Shown: piece after piece, positions 10,867 to 22,897 of the stretch
How the letters are laid out: the number at the start of each line of letters is the position of its first letter
Position numbering within the stretch: the stretch's first letter is position 1
Source of the DNA: Psilocybe azurescens
Taxonomy: Eukaryota; Basidiomycota; Agaricomycetes; Agaricales; Agrocybaceae
Length of the DNA: 64,000 nucleotides
Assembly: GCA_023853785.1 (NCBI GenBank)
Contig: JAJIRX010000681.1
Coordinates: 578,558-642,557 of the forward strand
Direction of reading: 5' to 3'
Program-made: the position numbers and the translations under genes
Notes under the pieces: generated by a model
The model's database searches: none
What the model was told of the DNA's origin: nothing
What the model saw: only the letters and a program-made list of their open reading frames with translations

Positions 10867-11590
10867 ATGTCTGTTCCATCTGATTTCAATGTCCTTGATA
10901 TTTCGGGCAAGTTCCTCATGGTAAGCGCTGTCCATATGCACGTCTCTAGACCGGTTCTGACATCATCTAAGAACAAAACTCTTTCAGATCAACGCACCGA
11001 TACTATTCTTCAACTACAAGGTGTTGGTTGGTTAAAGAGGAAGGCGATCAGTATCGGTTCCGTCACCCTTGCAATCAAGCACTACAAGGACGCAGATAGC
11101 GTTGAACACATTGACATTGACCAAACTCTTACGGGGGGAATCCCTGGAACCACGGAGACTCGAACGCTCTGGTGGAAAGAAAGAGAGAACGAAGATCATC
11201 TCTTCGGTCATGTTATCGGAAAATCACGAAGAGTCAAGGCCGAAGAACTTGATGTTCCTTTCCTCCAGGCTCCCTGGACTGAGGATACCTTGCAGCAGGG
11301 CCTTATCCAGTCTTATGTCGAGAGTGATACCCCGAAGAGCGGTAACACTTGGATCGCTAACCAGGTATGTTTCCGACTTATCCACTGTTTCATTTCGCTC
11401 ATTTAGAACCCCAGACCATGGGGTATCGAGGAGATTGGGGGCGAGAGGCGATATGTCAGGCATGTTAAATTCACTGGGCCCAAGGCAGAAGACATCGAAG
11501 CTAAGCTTGTCTACGACTACCGTTCGTTTTGTTCTTCCGATTACGACGAACCCTACTCATTTTTAAACCCCAACAGTTGGTCCTTTATAA
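10867..11590 (+). CDS. Conserved fungal protein of unknown function (beta-rich)
   Basis: A small soluble protein of about 190 residues read through three introns. It starts MSVPSDFNVLDISGKFLM, continues NKTLSDQRTDTILQLQGVGW after intron 1, then KHYKDADSVEHIDIDQTL and TETRTLWWKERENEDHLFG. It ends GGERRYVRHVKFTGPKAED and, after the last intron, VYDYLGPL. Alternating hydrophobic strands with many charged and aromatic residues suggest a beta-barrel, possibly lipocalin-like, but this is inference from pattern only. There is no signal peptide and no membrane segment. All splice joints keep frame. The last intron (about 55 nt) must be removed to avoid a run-on into the 3' region. Confidence 0.68.
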
Positions 11591-11869
11591 CCGTATACCG
11601 ACTCTCTATACTTACATATACGTAGCCTGAGTAAGTGGAAGGGAGATGGCTTAGCTGCATCTTATCTTATCGGACCTAATAAAGAGAAAATCCAAATAAA
11701 GAAATGATTATAACCAGTTGCTATATTGAATTTCTGATGATCACGGCCAACACTACCACGGCAGATGCTACCCGTGTGCATGAATCGTCTCACCTCTTGC
11801 TTCCTGTCTCTCATCCACACTTTCTCGGCGATTCATTTTGGGTTATATCAGTGACAATCGTCTCTACAC
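11591..11869. other. Intergenic, nothing recognised
   Basis: A 279-nt spacer between two plus-strand genes, holding a likely 3' UTR and the promoter of the LCCL gene. No reading frame or repeat was seen. Confidence 0.4.
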
Positions 11870-13982
11870 ATGGAGAGTTCTAGTAGTAGTCACAATACTG
11901 CGGTCTCAAGCTCGTCGCGACTATCGAGCACCAAACTTCCTGCTGAGCAGAACGTATCCAAGCAGAATCTGGTCTTGGAACGCCCTTACGAACTAGAGGA
12001 ACTCTATGGAGAACCAATATTACCGCAGTCGACTCGACGTTCATGGTTGTCTAGGACTTCGCGTGCCTTTGTGAACCGCAACCCTCGTACCGGTGCATGG
12101 ATCACTAAGGCTATCGTTTATCTGAGGGGACCACGGCCAAAAGTCGACCTTCATCGTACGTTATAATTAATCTTGAACAACTGAAACACGCTCATCCTGC
12201 AGAAATCCAGCGCCTTCACCTCTACTTGATATTGATGTTCATGTAGCTGGACGACACATAATGGCGCCTGTAGAGTCCACAATCATTAAAACGACCCGAC
12301 CGCTGACTGCACCCTGGATATTTGTAATTCTAGCCGCAGCCTACATCATTGGCTTTGCTTTTTTCTCTCGAGCACAATCATTCCTCACGCCTCCATCCTC
12401 ATTCATTGGGTGTACATCGACGTTTTACCTAGCCAATAATGCTTGCGGACAAGATGGCGACGGATGTGGCCCTTTCGGTGACTCTTCTTTCGATTTCCGG
12501 TGCCCTGCCCAGTGCAACAATGTTATACTACAAAATCCGAGGACCGTGGGGAACGAGCAAGTTGTTTTTAAGCCACTCCTTGTCGGTGGTGGTGATTCTA
12601 ATAGAACTTATCGAGGCGACAGCTTCATCTGCTCTGCTGCGATTCAAGCGTACGAGTCTGGTTCTGTGATCACTAAGCTATCTACTAATTGTTTGTCGCT
12701 TTTAGTGGTATCATATCTTCGCAGAAAGGTGGTTGTGGTAGCCTTAATCTCATTGAAAATTTTACGGACTTCCTCCCATTCACATCTCACGGGCTCACAT
12801 CCATTGGCTTCCCCACAGTCTTCCCCATTGCCTTTCAGTTTCTTGGCTCCACATCTCTCTCACATTGCGCAGACCTTCGAAACGAGGCACTTGCATTCAA
12901 CATTCTCGTTACCAGTGCATTATTCATCTTGCTACGACCCAAGTCCATCGTGCTCTACTGGTGTTTGGTTTGCATCGGTTTTGGCATGTGATCTTATTTT
13001 CCCAACCAACAGGGCCGCCACCAAAATTAGACGTCGCGTTTGAATCCTTTCTGCCCGTCTTATTCATAGCCTACACATTCTGGAGACTAGGATTTCGATT
13101 CGTGATGCCGGCTTTCCGAAGTGCCCCTTTCGAATCATGCATTCTCTATCTCAGTGGATTCTGGGTTGGGGTACTGAATAACCTCACGTTCGACAAACTC
13201 CCTCTTAGCCGCCTTACATCTTCTGACTTAGGTAAGAGGAATGGAGCAATTACAACACTAGCAGTGATGCTTGTGATCATCGTCATTCTGGCAATTAATC
13301 AGATGCGCGTTATACGCAAAACTGGATGGCTACCGTACTATGCTGGATGGTATATCGCAGGCGGGCTTGTCACTCTTGTTCTAGCCTTACTCCCCGGACT
13401 GGAACTTCGCCTGCATCACTATATCATACCCATGATCATTATTCCGGGAACTGCATTTCCAACAAGGCTATCGGCAATATATCAAGGATTATTGCTTGGC
13501 CTTTTCCTCAACGGAACAGCAGCGTTTGGACTTGACTCCATCCTTCAAACAGCAGATGATGTAAGTTTAATACTTGGTCTTTCAAGAGAGAAATATAACA
13601 TCTCCCAAGCTTCGTCAAGATGCTCCACTTGGATCCGACCTTCCCACCTGGCTGACAAATTCAACCAATTACAACACCACCATTCCGTTCGCCAATCAGA
13701 CCATCCTTTGGGATGCTTTGATACCTAATTGGGATGGGTTTGCTCTTTGGTGGATGATGTTCAACGATACGCAGGACCGGCGCTCAATTTCTCTCTGGCG
13801 TCACTTAACGCTAGTCTTCCTCATTTCTTCAGGCTTGCTGTAAGTTATTCTTTAATTATCCTTCAGACCTTTGTTCACCGTATATACAGTACACCGCCAT
13901 GGGCTCGACGGGCGATTTCACGATGCCTGCGACATTATGGCCAAACGGGACATGGGTTGATCCACTTCCTGGGCCTTCATAG
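11870..13982 (+). CDS. LCCL-domain multi-pass membrane protein
   Basis: The Ser-rich N-terminus (MESSSSSHNTAVSSSSRL) and RSWLSRTSRAFVNRNPRTGA lead to a first membrane helix (PWIFVILAAAYIIGFAFF). An extracytoplasmic LCCL domain follows: CGQDGDGCGPFGDSSFDFRC with paired cysteines, PAQCNNVILQNPRTVGNE and YRGDSFICSAAIQAG. After it come at least seven hydrophobic stretches, for example FNILVTSALFILL, ITTLAVMLVIIVILA and IIPMIIIPGTAFPTR. The lumenal tail ends GTWVDPLPGPS. Similar fungal proteins exist, but their function is unknown to me. The frame breaks at T3 13739-13741; one extra T restores LVDDVQRYAGPALNFSLA. The joint near 12200 uses the second of two closely spaced acceptors (CAG before CGCCTTC), because the first gives an early stop. 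Confidence 0.85.
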
Positions 13983-14135
13983 AGTAATAATTTGGTCTCA
14001 GTTGTATTACAAGTAGTATGATGGGAAAAGCGGCATATGAGGTCATTAAAGTACTCCAGACCTATCGTCATAATGATAGACGCGGACATTATACAAATAT
14101 AAGATTTTCAATCGTGTCGTTTTCCCATATTAAAC

Positions 14136-14907
14136 ATGGACTCAAATGCACCTCTACCGTATGGATGGATCAAACAGATCGACACGAAATCCGGACATGC
14201 CTTCTTCGTGCGCTCCCCTCCTTCCTGGTTCAAAACATGTTCCACATTGATGCATTATTTCGATAGATCGACACCAAAGCCAATCCTCCCCGTTCTATCT
14301 GGACACACCCTTATGAGGACCAGCAATATCTAGATGCTCATCCCGAAGTGAGAAGTAAAGTTCGGGGTCCGAATGGTTTTGGATCCGACGCATCTTTACC
14401 ACTTCCATCGAATAACTTACCCCGTCGACATTCGTTTAATGGTCGAGCAGCAACGCCAGTAGGTGTCCCGCCACCTCCCCACAAGAAGGGCTTTCTCGAA
14501 AAGATGAAAGACAAAGCCAAACATTCGATGGAGGAGTACAATGAAAGGAAGAAACGAGAGTTGCTTCATGGTACTTATGATTTGCATAACTAGAAAGAGG
14601 AGAAAATATTCACAGTCCTATACAGATGCAACAGCAGCAGCAGCAAATGTACGGCGGCCAGTCTCGATATGGTGCGCAACAGTTCCCGGCACCGCAATAT
14701 GCATATCCACAGTCGAGGTACGGTGGCATGGGTATGGGCATGGGAGGTCGTCGAGGTGGTATGGGAGGAATGGGGCTTCCACTGATGGGTGGGATGGCCG
14801 GTGGTTTACTGCTGGGAGATATGTTAGACAATGACTTTGGAGGAGGAGGATGGGGAGGCGGCGGTGGGGACTGGGGCGGTGGAGGCTTTGGAGGTGGAGG
14901 GTTTTGA
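14136..14907 (+). CDS. WW-domain protein with Gln/Gly-rich tail
   Basis: A single WW domain spans an intron: LPYGWIKQIDTKSGHAFF joins IDTKANPPRSIWTHPYED, giving the two signature tryptophans about 24 residues apart and the proline after the second. WW domains bind proline-rich ligands. The middle part (KKGFLEKMKDKAKHSMEEY) is a charged, probably helical segment. The tail has Q6 encoded by a CAA/CAG run near 14629, then GGMGMGMGGRRGGMGG, and ends in Gly/Trp-rich GGGGWGGGGG. The splice joint around 14575-14630 does not keep frame with any standard donor/acceptor pair that I can find. A 45-nt intron (14577-14621) fits if one base is missing. Confidence 0.72.
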
Positions 14908-15004
14908 TTAACCGTGGGAAATACGATATTATTTCAAAGAGTTAATGTTTTGTAGTTCTTAACACTTGTATATTGTAATACATTCACTCGCTTTCTTGGG
15001 GGCA

Positions 15005-18000
15005 ATGCCTCTGTATTGCCAACGTCTCTCAGCCCACATATATGTATTCTGACTTCTCCAGATCTTGCTGAGCTATTAGAATCCTCGTCTTTACCTCCGC
15101 TTCATCATATTCTTCAGTCGTTCTCGCCTCTGCCGCAAGGTGGGATATGTCTCTTGTCCAAATTCTTATTTGTCGCTGATACTTTGAGCGCCTCAAAGTT
15201 ACAACTCGGACTACAACCCTTGTATCGGTTCCACACACTTCTTTCACCCTCCGTTTCTCAGATTTACAGGATGTCGAGGACGCTTGCCGCGAAGATGATG
15301 AGCAACGTGCTATCCGTACAATAGATTGGATTACTGCACGCATCAGCAAACATTGTGCCAAATGGGTTCGGGATATGGAGGATTCAAAGGACAATGATTC
15401 CGTACAGACGCCTTGGTGGAACGAGCTTCAACGTTGTGCTGAAGGTGACTTTGTTCCTGCAAAGACCGAAGCATGGAATCACCCTGTTGCTCGTACGTTT
15501 AACTCCTGGCTTTTCTTGGAGCACCCACTCTGATAATGGCTTTCCTAGTCATATTTGCCGTTTCGACGACTGCGCCTAATCCTCTGCAGGCAATTACTGC
15601 CCTGCATTCACGGACCAATCAGCTACCACCATGGGTGGATACTAATTTCTTGCGATACACATTAATAATACATCCACATAATTCACTTCTATCTGCCGAA
15701 GAGTTCGTGGCATAGTCGTCCTATTTCACAATCGTTGAACTTATCTGCGCGGTATTCACAGGGCAGGAGCGCTCTACAATGCCGTCAAGAAGCAATTTGG
15801 GTTGCATAGCTATCTGCTGTCTCTAGATTTACCGAAACCCCCGCCTCCTCCAATACGCGTCCCTGCCCTTATGCCTCGTCTGCCACAGCCTCCTGCACCG
15901 GGATCTCCGCAACCGCGACATTTTACGACTCCAACGACCCCCAATATACCCGGAAGTTCGTCCAATCCCAACGATTCAAATACAATAAGAATGCAGGAAA
16001 ACGACATTCAACAAACTGCTCGTTTCGCACGCGAATTTGTAGTGATGAGCTTGGTGCCCTGGATGGAGAAATGCGTGGTTGAGTGGAATGAAAATGTAGG
16101 TCAAAATGTTTGCTGGTTACCTTGAAGAGGTCACTAATGTACTTCAGTTCTCTTCTACACGGAGGCTTCCATCGCGTCTGTTCTCGTCAACGCGCCGGCT
16201 GTTTGGATCGCAAACGCCCACACCAGTGCCTACGCCACCAACATCATCGTCCACATCGTCTCTTACTGGTCGGCCTGCTTCCATATCCCTCAATGGGGGT
16301 CCCACGCCCCCTCTCAACAACGACGTCTGGCCGAATTTGCCACTATACTGGGTGACTTTAAATTAGCAGTTACAGTCTGGGAAACATTGCGTAAAGACAA
16401 TAAAGGGGGCTCGGTGGGTTTCAACATTCTCGCTGTGTTCAGAAAATCTCACCTATCTATAGGATATGCTTCCATTATTACTATCTCCGTCGCCCACTAT
16501 TCCGTTATACGCCCAGGCATCTCTAGCTGCCACGCATCCAAACATGTCAGATTTACCGCCGCATGCGCAAATCCGAGTACTTTCATACGCCGTTCGATGG
16601 GAAGCTGGCATCTCCACTACAGATTTTGTCAGTAATATGCTAGAAGGAGAGCGGTGGCTAGTCTGGGCTGCTAGCAATGTAAATTTGTTTTTTTTACAGC
16701 TCAATTCATTCAAAGGCTGACGAGCTGGATTTAATCAAGGGGGAAGAAGCCCCATCCGCGTTATTGCTGGCGCAGGCTGCTCTGTTGAGTACGAAGAAAA
16801 ATGCGAGACGGAGAGCTGCTCTGTGGTATGTTGCTGCCGCAACCAGGCTGGAAAAGTGCGGTATCGTGAGTATATTGACCTTTATATCGTCCGTGAACTC
16901 AATATGTCGCTGTTATTGCAGAAACCTTTGACTATGTATTTTTACGGAAAGCGGAAAATCTTTACTCGGTGCGGCCGCTCAAGGAGTTGTCGCCATCATT
17001 CTGGGACTCTGAAGGGAAATCGCCGTTGGTAGCAGAAGGCTTAGAGGACATCATGTCTGGGATAACCCATCCTCTAGGTTCTTCCTGTCCCAGTCATTCA
17101 GGTTATATGATCTGACTGAGAACTATGCCCAGGTCGACTGTTGTATACAACCGGTGATCTGGCTGGGGCTGTTAAACTCTTTCTTAGTCTTTTAAGAGGT
17201 GCATCAACGTTTTCATCGACTGGAGTTCATGCATTTGAGGACGGCTCTTCAAAGTTTCAGAGTAACGACAAAGTATACTTGGACGATTTCCGCGTTGCAT
17301 ACAATGTAAGAGATCCCAAATTTACCTTCGTATTGCTAAGTTATTGATATCTAAAAATCAGTACTGGAAGTCAACAGAGCCTGACAAAATATCAAAAGCT
17401 GGCTTGACGATGCCGCTCAAACTATGTGTCAATAAGCATTCTCGCTTGAGGTTTTCTGGGGATAACGTTAACGGTGATTCAAATATCTGGTGGAATCGAC
17501 AAGAGGATTGGAAAACATTCTGGAAGTCAAGAGGGGAGAGAGAATGTAGTGGCTGGTGGCAAGGTTAGCACGAATGGTACGGTTAATGATTATGTTTTCG
17601 ACAAATACCTAATCTTCTTTCAAGAATTGTTCTGGGTGGATCTCATCATGCACAATCCTCTGGATGCAGAAATCAATCTATCAAATGTTACACTTGTAGT
17701 GGAAGCAACCACTGTTGCTTCAGAACCGGCGGAGGACTTTGTTGAGGTAGAAATCATCAAAGAAGTCATTTTGAGCGCTAAAGGAACAATAACGGTTAGT
17801 TTTTGTTGAAGATATCTACTGGTCTCTGAATAGGTTCATAGGTTCCAATATCACTCAGAGCAAAGCAATCCACGGCACTCAACATCACTCACGCCAAATA
17901 TGATTTTCTTTCACTCCTTTCAACAACAGAGTCGCTGGCATTTCGTGGTCGGCGGCTACATGACACGCCTTTACAACGACAGCATCCGACATACGCTCCT

Positions 18001-19924
18001 GACGTTGTTATGAAAGTTGACGTTGTCCCTTCGGAACATCGCCTTTTCGTGACCTTCATTGAAGACGAACGTCTCGTCTTGTTGCAAGGGGAAAATAAAC
18101 AGACCCGTCTGTGGCTCACAAATGCAGGGTCTAAGCCTATCGGCGAGGTGTGGATGATCGCAGGCGCAGACGATGAAATTTGGCTCGGCACGAGTGATAA
18201 GTTTGAGAACTGTGCGTGTGGAATTTTAGCCCGCTCTTATGCTCTCTCACGCTTCCTTAGCGTCACTAGAGACCGAGGTTATCCGATCTTCTAATTCTTT
18301 GAAACCACAAGAGCCACAACGGTTATCTTTGAACGGTGCAGGTGGATCTACTACGATTAATCCCGGGGAGAGTGTGGAAGTACCTGCCATTTTCCATGCC
18401 GAAATACTTGGAGACCATGAGCTTTGTCTCTTGTTTGTCTTCCGAGAGGTGAGTGTGATGGAGCGGTTCTCAAAATGTATATTTGCTTCATCTCCTTGTT
18501 GTATAGGCCGATTCGCAGCCATTTCACACAACCACGTTGACACGGTCTTATGAAGTTCAGCCGTTATTCAAGATATCTGTCACCGCAGAACCGTCACAAT
18601 CGCAGGAGCATGCCTTTATCTTAGGACTGGATATGACAAATGTCTCTCAGACGGCGTCGATTGATGTAATGCAACTTACTTGCATAAGTCCTCACTGGAC
18701 GTGCAATTCGCTCACAGAGAAGGTCTTGTGAGTCGATATGTAGCGCACCCTATAGTTTTTAAAACTAAATTCCATCTAGTGGATCTCTAGCACCAACCCA
18801 GTGTTTTCGTTTCCTACTAGGCGCATCCTATTGGGGTGAAGGGACTGGGTCAGAAGAAACTTTTGCTTTTGTGGCTAACCAATTAAGCAACGTCTTGAAA
18901 GGGGGTGAAGTCGAGCCGTTGACCGTACCGCCTATTGATCTCCAATGTTCCTATATTTCTCAGGTAGGAAATTTGTCCTGCACACTTCACCTCACCTTGA
19001 CTTTTAGTGTTTATTAGTCCCCGAACAAGAGGTCAATAAAAAGCGCCGCGATCACAAGTTTCATCCAAAGCGGCAGACGGAGATTCATGGCGCACAACAT
19101 ATCAAGGGTACACTCCTACATCGCGCCTGCCTCCCATCCTGCAATCTTCCCTCTCTACAATCCTTCTGTTGTTGATATAATTATCTTTTGGGAAATCCCT
19201 GCCCGGGGAATTTCAGGTCATGTCAATGTTCACGGTATTACACTAGGAGCAGGGCACGCTAGGTTAGATAGTATCATTGAGGATGCAGAGAGTGCGAAGG
19301 TGAAACGGAGCATGTATGCTGAAACGCGGAGAGAAAACATGGAAGTCCTCGATGCAATTAGAAATAGCGAGTGGAACGCAGAGATGAACCCTCTGGCCCT
19401 ATCGTTAAAGGACGTTGGAACAAAGCTGCACGACTTCACATTGGGGTTAGTAAACTCCCTCTTTTCTTTTCGCTTTCTTACATTTTCGTTTTGCAATATT
19501 AAGGCCTTGCCATCTACCTCTAGAATTCCGATTAAGAAACCACTCAGTAACCCGTCCTGCCAATTATACACTAAAATTACGTTCAGACTCAAACTCATCG
19601 CCGTCAGTAATGATTGTGTATAGCTTTCACTCACAATCCTAATCTGCCTTTTTTTTTTTTTTTTTTAGCAATTTGCTTCCTCCGCCGTATTTTGGGCGGA
19701 TGACATTCCGCGGAACTATTGCCCCATCCGAATTTACTACGGTTCATCCCAAGCTCTGGGTGACCAAGCCAGGTGCATACAGCTTGAATGGGTGGGTATT
19801 AGAGACAGAAATCAGCGTTCCTGTGGCAGATGCAAACGAAGAAACGAAGAAACGACGGTACTTACTAGAACCCCCCATGAACGAGGAGGCATGCGTTGTG
19901 ATTCGCGATTCCCGGGCATGTTGA
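15005..19924 (+). CDS. TRS85: TRAPPIII subunit Trs85 / TRAPPC8
   Basis: A large subunit that directs the TRAPPIII exchange factor for Ypt1/Rab1 in autophagy and endosome-Golgi traffic. Diagnostic text includes LSPHICILTSPDLAELLESS near the start, a Pro-rich insert, and RRLPSRLFSSTRRLFG followed by a Ser/Thr/Pro linker. The repeat-like central part (FATILGDFKLAVTVWETLRK, SFWDSEGKSPLVAEG, LLYTTGDLAGAVKLFL) and the C-terminal beta-sandwich half (ELFWVDLIMHNPLDAEINL, EHRLFVTFIEDERLVLLQGE) follow, ending EEACVVIRDSRAC. The gene needs around fifteen introns. The start is uncertain: the ATG at 15005 is one base out of frame with LPTSLSPHI, so a missing base or an upstream exon is needed. The last intron (19446-19668, 223 nt) is unusually long here and ends in T18. 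Confidence 0.87.
19649..19666 (+). repeat. T18 homopolymer at an intron 3' end (TRS85)
   Basis: Eighteen T's directly precede the AG acceptor (19667-19668) of the last TRS85 intron, acting as an extreme polypyrimidine tract. The true length is doubtful given other homopolymer errors in this window. Confidence 0.7.
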
Positions 19925-20212
19925 GATTGTCTGCAATATTTCATTATCGTATGCTACGCGTTCTAACGTTGTTAAATGGTATTTTCATTATTATTGCGTC
20001 GTTTGAACGACAGCTTGTCCAATGATTAGAGTATATAAGTTTACCAAGGCTCAATGCAAACGGCATAAGGCCAGTTCAATGCCACTGCACACATAATAAG
20101 AACCCCTACACATTTAGAACAACTTCAATTCTTCCTGCCTTTTTCGCATTCGCACACCACACACCATCCTATTACCAGGATTTAGTGTCTGTCCGTTTAA
20201 AGCATGAAATGT

Positions 20213-21178
20213 TTATTCTTTTCGGTCCTTCTCCTTTGCTTCTCGATCCAACTTTTCTTTCCTGGCAGCTGCCAGCTTAAGTTGTTTAACTCGTACATTG
20301 AAGTAGGTCTGATAAAAGTTGGAGTACATTAGTGCAGGTTTAAAAGTAGTAACAATAACAAGTGCTTACCCCAAGCACGAATTGAATTGCATTGAAGAAT
20401 GGCACCCATAACTATTGAAGGCAGTTTAAGAAATCATTCAGATAAATAATGGTTCGACATACATCGACAGGTATGAATTTCTGCGCGATCGACATTGAGA
20501 GAGGGGAGACCACCCAGGATATCTATAGAGTTTCAAGTTTGAAACGGATCAAAAGAGAGTTCGACGAAACACAACGATACTTACCCGGATCACTGAGAAG
20601 AATCCAGCTCTAACAGTCTTGACAACTTCGTCGAGTGAGGTGGCGCCATTAATGATGGCCATGGACCCAAGAAATGCTGAGGGCTCATGTTAATATTATA
20701 TACCCTGTCAAGAGCATACACCTATCATACCAGAGGTTTGAATTGGGGAGATGAGAAGACTGCTAGCAAGTATTTGAGCAATCTTGGATTGTACAGAGGT
20801 TTTCCCTGCAAATGCTCTTTGGAGCAAGCCAATGAGGACGTGGCTTAGCGGTGCAGACACCAAAAAACCATAGATAGCCATCTTGACGGCTTTCGTGTCA
20901 ACATGCGCCCTAGCTAATACGCGCACCAGATGCGACGAATCTTTTGAGACTTTGACCGGAGTTCCAGCAAGATTGCTTCCAAGCACCTCCTGCAAAAAAC
21001 ACAGAGTGCCTAGTTATTCCAAAGGGATTAATTAGCGCACAACCGTAAACGACCGCGGCAGTTGAGACCGCGCTTACCTGTGGTAATGGATTTGGTCCGA
21101 AGAGGATGGAGAGCAAGCTCGGCAAGGTACTTGACGAGAAGCGGATGAGGGCCTTTCGATGTAGAGATAGTACTCATG
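20213..21178 (-). CDS. Mpv17/PMP22 family peroxisomal or mitochondrial membrane protein
   Basis: A four-helix membrane protein of the Mpv17/PMP22/Sym1 family. The start MSTISTSKGPHPLLVKYLAE gives the family N-terminus, then HPLRTKSITTG. Intron 1 must use the ACTAG acceptor, joining GTLCFLQEVLGSNLAG in phase; the closer TTTTTTGCAG acceptor leads to a stop. Further motifs are KMAIYGFLVSAPLSHVLIGL and, after introns, FFSVIRISWVVSPLSMSIAQ and LWVPFFNAIQFVLGTYFN, the family's most conserved region. The charged tail (LDREAKEKDRKE) is a fungal feature. It resembles PMP22 more than Sym1, so the peroxisome is the likelier location. The gene is convergent with TRS85. Confidence 0.88.
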
Positions 21179-21474
21179 GTGGCTGTAAGTATGTGGTGAG
21201 TGAGAGGAGAGCATCGTCGGCGCCATTTTGTCCTTTTGAATGAATGCGGGGTAGTAACTTACGGATGACTGAAGCCGTATTAGCCGGAATCCCGGAATCA
21301 TTACCGTCCATGACCTCTTACACCCTAGGCCTACAGTTTTATTCTAAGGCCCTACTAGTTCACCAGATCACGAACTGGACTTAATGAAACTCGGAAGTGG
21401 TAGAAATCTATAATTATTACGGTATAAAAAATGCCCCAGAGAATCTATGTATCAAATTATCCTACGATATCAAT
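21179..21474. other. Intergenic between two minus-strand genes
   Basis: A 296-nt spacer holding the promoter of the Mpv17-like gene and the 3' end of YHM2. A short frame here (21301-21074) overlaps the Mpv17-like start and is not supported. Confidence 0.35.
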
Positions 21475-22897
21475 CTACTGTTTTTTGACCCTTGTAAAGA
21501 ATCAGTATTTGGTTCGTTAAGAGAATGCCCATTGGACTTACCAAGCCTTAACGTAGTCCGCAAACGACACCATGCATATCGTTTGCCAAATACCTAGACC
21601 AATTCGCGGAGTAACACCACGATACAAGCCCTTTAAGCCATTTTCCTTGTAAATGAAATTCAATGTGTTGAGGATCGTGAGTTTGGCAGGTCGGTTGGCA
21701 TTCGCAGTGCCCTTGGCCATACTTTGCATCTGGAACCAATTACATGAGTATGTTCACGAATAAATATAGCGGAAGTTCTACCTCGACGCGAATAACCTCT
21801 ATAGGTTGGTTCCATGTGGCCAGAGCACCACCGATTGAAGATGCAAGAATTTTGTCGAGAGCACCGAGCTTATCGGCCTCACCTTTGCCTCGAATTTTGC
21901 GGATAGAATCCTCGGCGAGACGAGCAAAACCCATGCTGGTTGTTGATTCAGCTTTAATCTAGCTCGTATGAAGTGTAAAAGACATACCGGGAACCCCAGT
22001 TCGTACATTGGCGAACAGCAACAGCATTCACACCCTTGTTGACACCAGCCAAACCCTCACGGCGATAAATATCGCCAAAAACGGCCCAAGTTGATGGGGG
22101 TTTGACACCAGTAGCGGCGGTTTTGGCACGGGTGATTTCAGCAGTCTTCATACATGTCGTGAAGCCTGGATGTTAAAAAAATCATTCGTCAGACGTGCAG
22201 GAATGACTAGAAGCAATGATTAGAAGGATTCACACACCCATAGTCGCGTAAGCCTGTGCAACACCTCCTGTCATACCTCCCAACAAGCCAGCCAAGGCAG
22301 GATTAATGCCAGCAGCTAATGTGGCTGTTTCAACCTCGGAGGCAGTGAAAACCAAGACAGCTCCTTTGGTTGAAGCTTCAATCCATGCCTAAATAATGAA
22401 GTTAAGAGAGAAACGCGTAATGGAGAAGGGGATAATTACCCATGGAATAAGACCTTGGTAGAAACCAGCAACCCCTCCGCGCCCCCAAACTGTTTTACAA
22501 GCGTTCCACATGGATTGGGACCGGTTAGCAGCCATTTGAGTCTTCAAAACCTCAAGAGGTTGGCCGAGAGTGGTAACCTGGGGTAAAAATTAAGTGTACT
22601 TCTTCCAGCTGAGATGATGCCCAACTTACTTCCTACAGAAGATGCAGGGTATGGAAGCGTCAACAAATGCACGGGCTCATACGACAAATAAACTCACAAA
22701 CTATCATAGAGCAAAAGCAAGCGCAAGTAAGTGACTAAAACCATAAATTTTCATGTCGCCAGAACGCATACCATGTTCATTATACCACCTGACAGAGGTA
22801 AGCCTACGACAAGAACACGACGAATAAAGGCACTCTCACCAACGGCAATATTGGACCAGCTGACGCCCTTTTGACCTGGTTCTGAAGAAACGCCCAT
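21475..22897 (-). CDS. YHM2: Mitochondrial citrate/2-oxoglutarate carrier Yhm2
   Basis: An inner-membrane carrier exchanging citrate for 2-oxoglutarate, also linked in yeast to mtDNA maintenance. The start is [20 protein letters not shown]. The conserved segment then reads [87 protein letters not shown] and [17 protein letters not shown], ending YVKAWVKKQ. These include the carrier signature P-x-[DE]-x-x-[KR] variants (QPLEVLK, QPIEVIR). The 5' part is cut into tiny exons: 22897-22840 (58 nt), 22788-22772 (17 nt), 22700-22698 (TTT) and 22632-22630 (GAA), with the next exon starting at 22577. Only this path gives NMFEVTTLG, which lines up with the family without a gap. No frame break elsewhere. 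Confidence 0.93.
22630..22632 (-). other. YHM2: 3-nt microexon (GAA, Glu) of YHM2
   Basis: The minus strand reads TTCTGTAG / GAA / GTAAGT, again a good acceptor and a consensus donor around one codon. The downstream intron is 52 nt (22629-22578) and ends CAG before GTTACC. The encoded Glu is conserved in the family. Confidence 0.78.
22698..22700 (-). other. YHM2: 3-nt microexon (TTT, Phe) of YHM2
   Basis: The minus strand reads CTATGATAG / TTT / GTGAGT: a normal acceptor and a strong donor around a single codon. The introns on either side are 71 nt (22771-22701) and 65 nt (22697-22633). See the gene entry and findings. Confidence 0.75.

Noticed and set aside
14541..14834. 97-codon frame reading across the Gly-rich region of the WW gene
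   Set aside because: It turns the Gly/Gln-rich tail into an unnatural Trp/Arg/His-rich text and starts inside the exon; a shadow frame.
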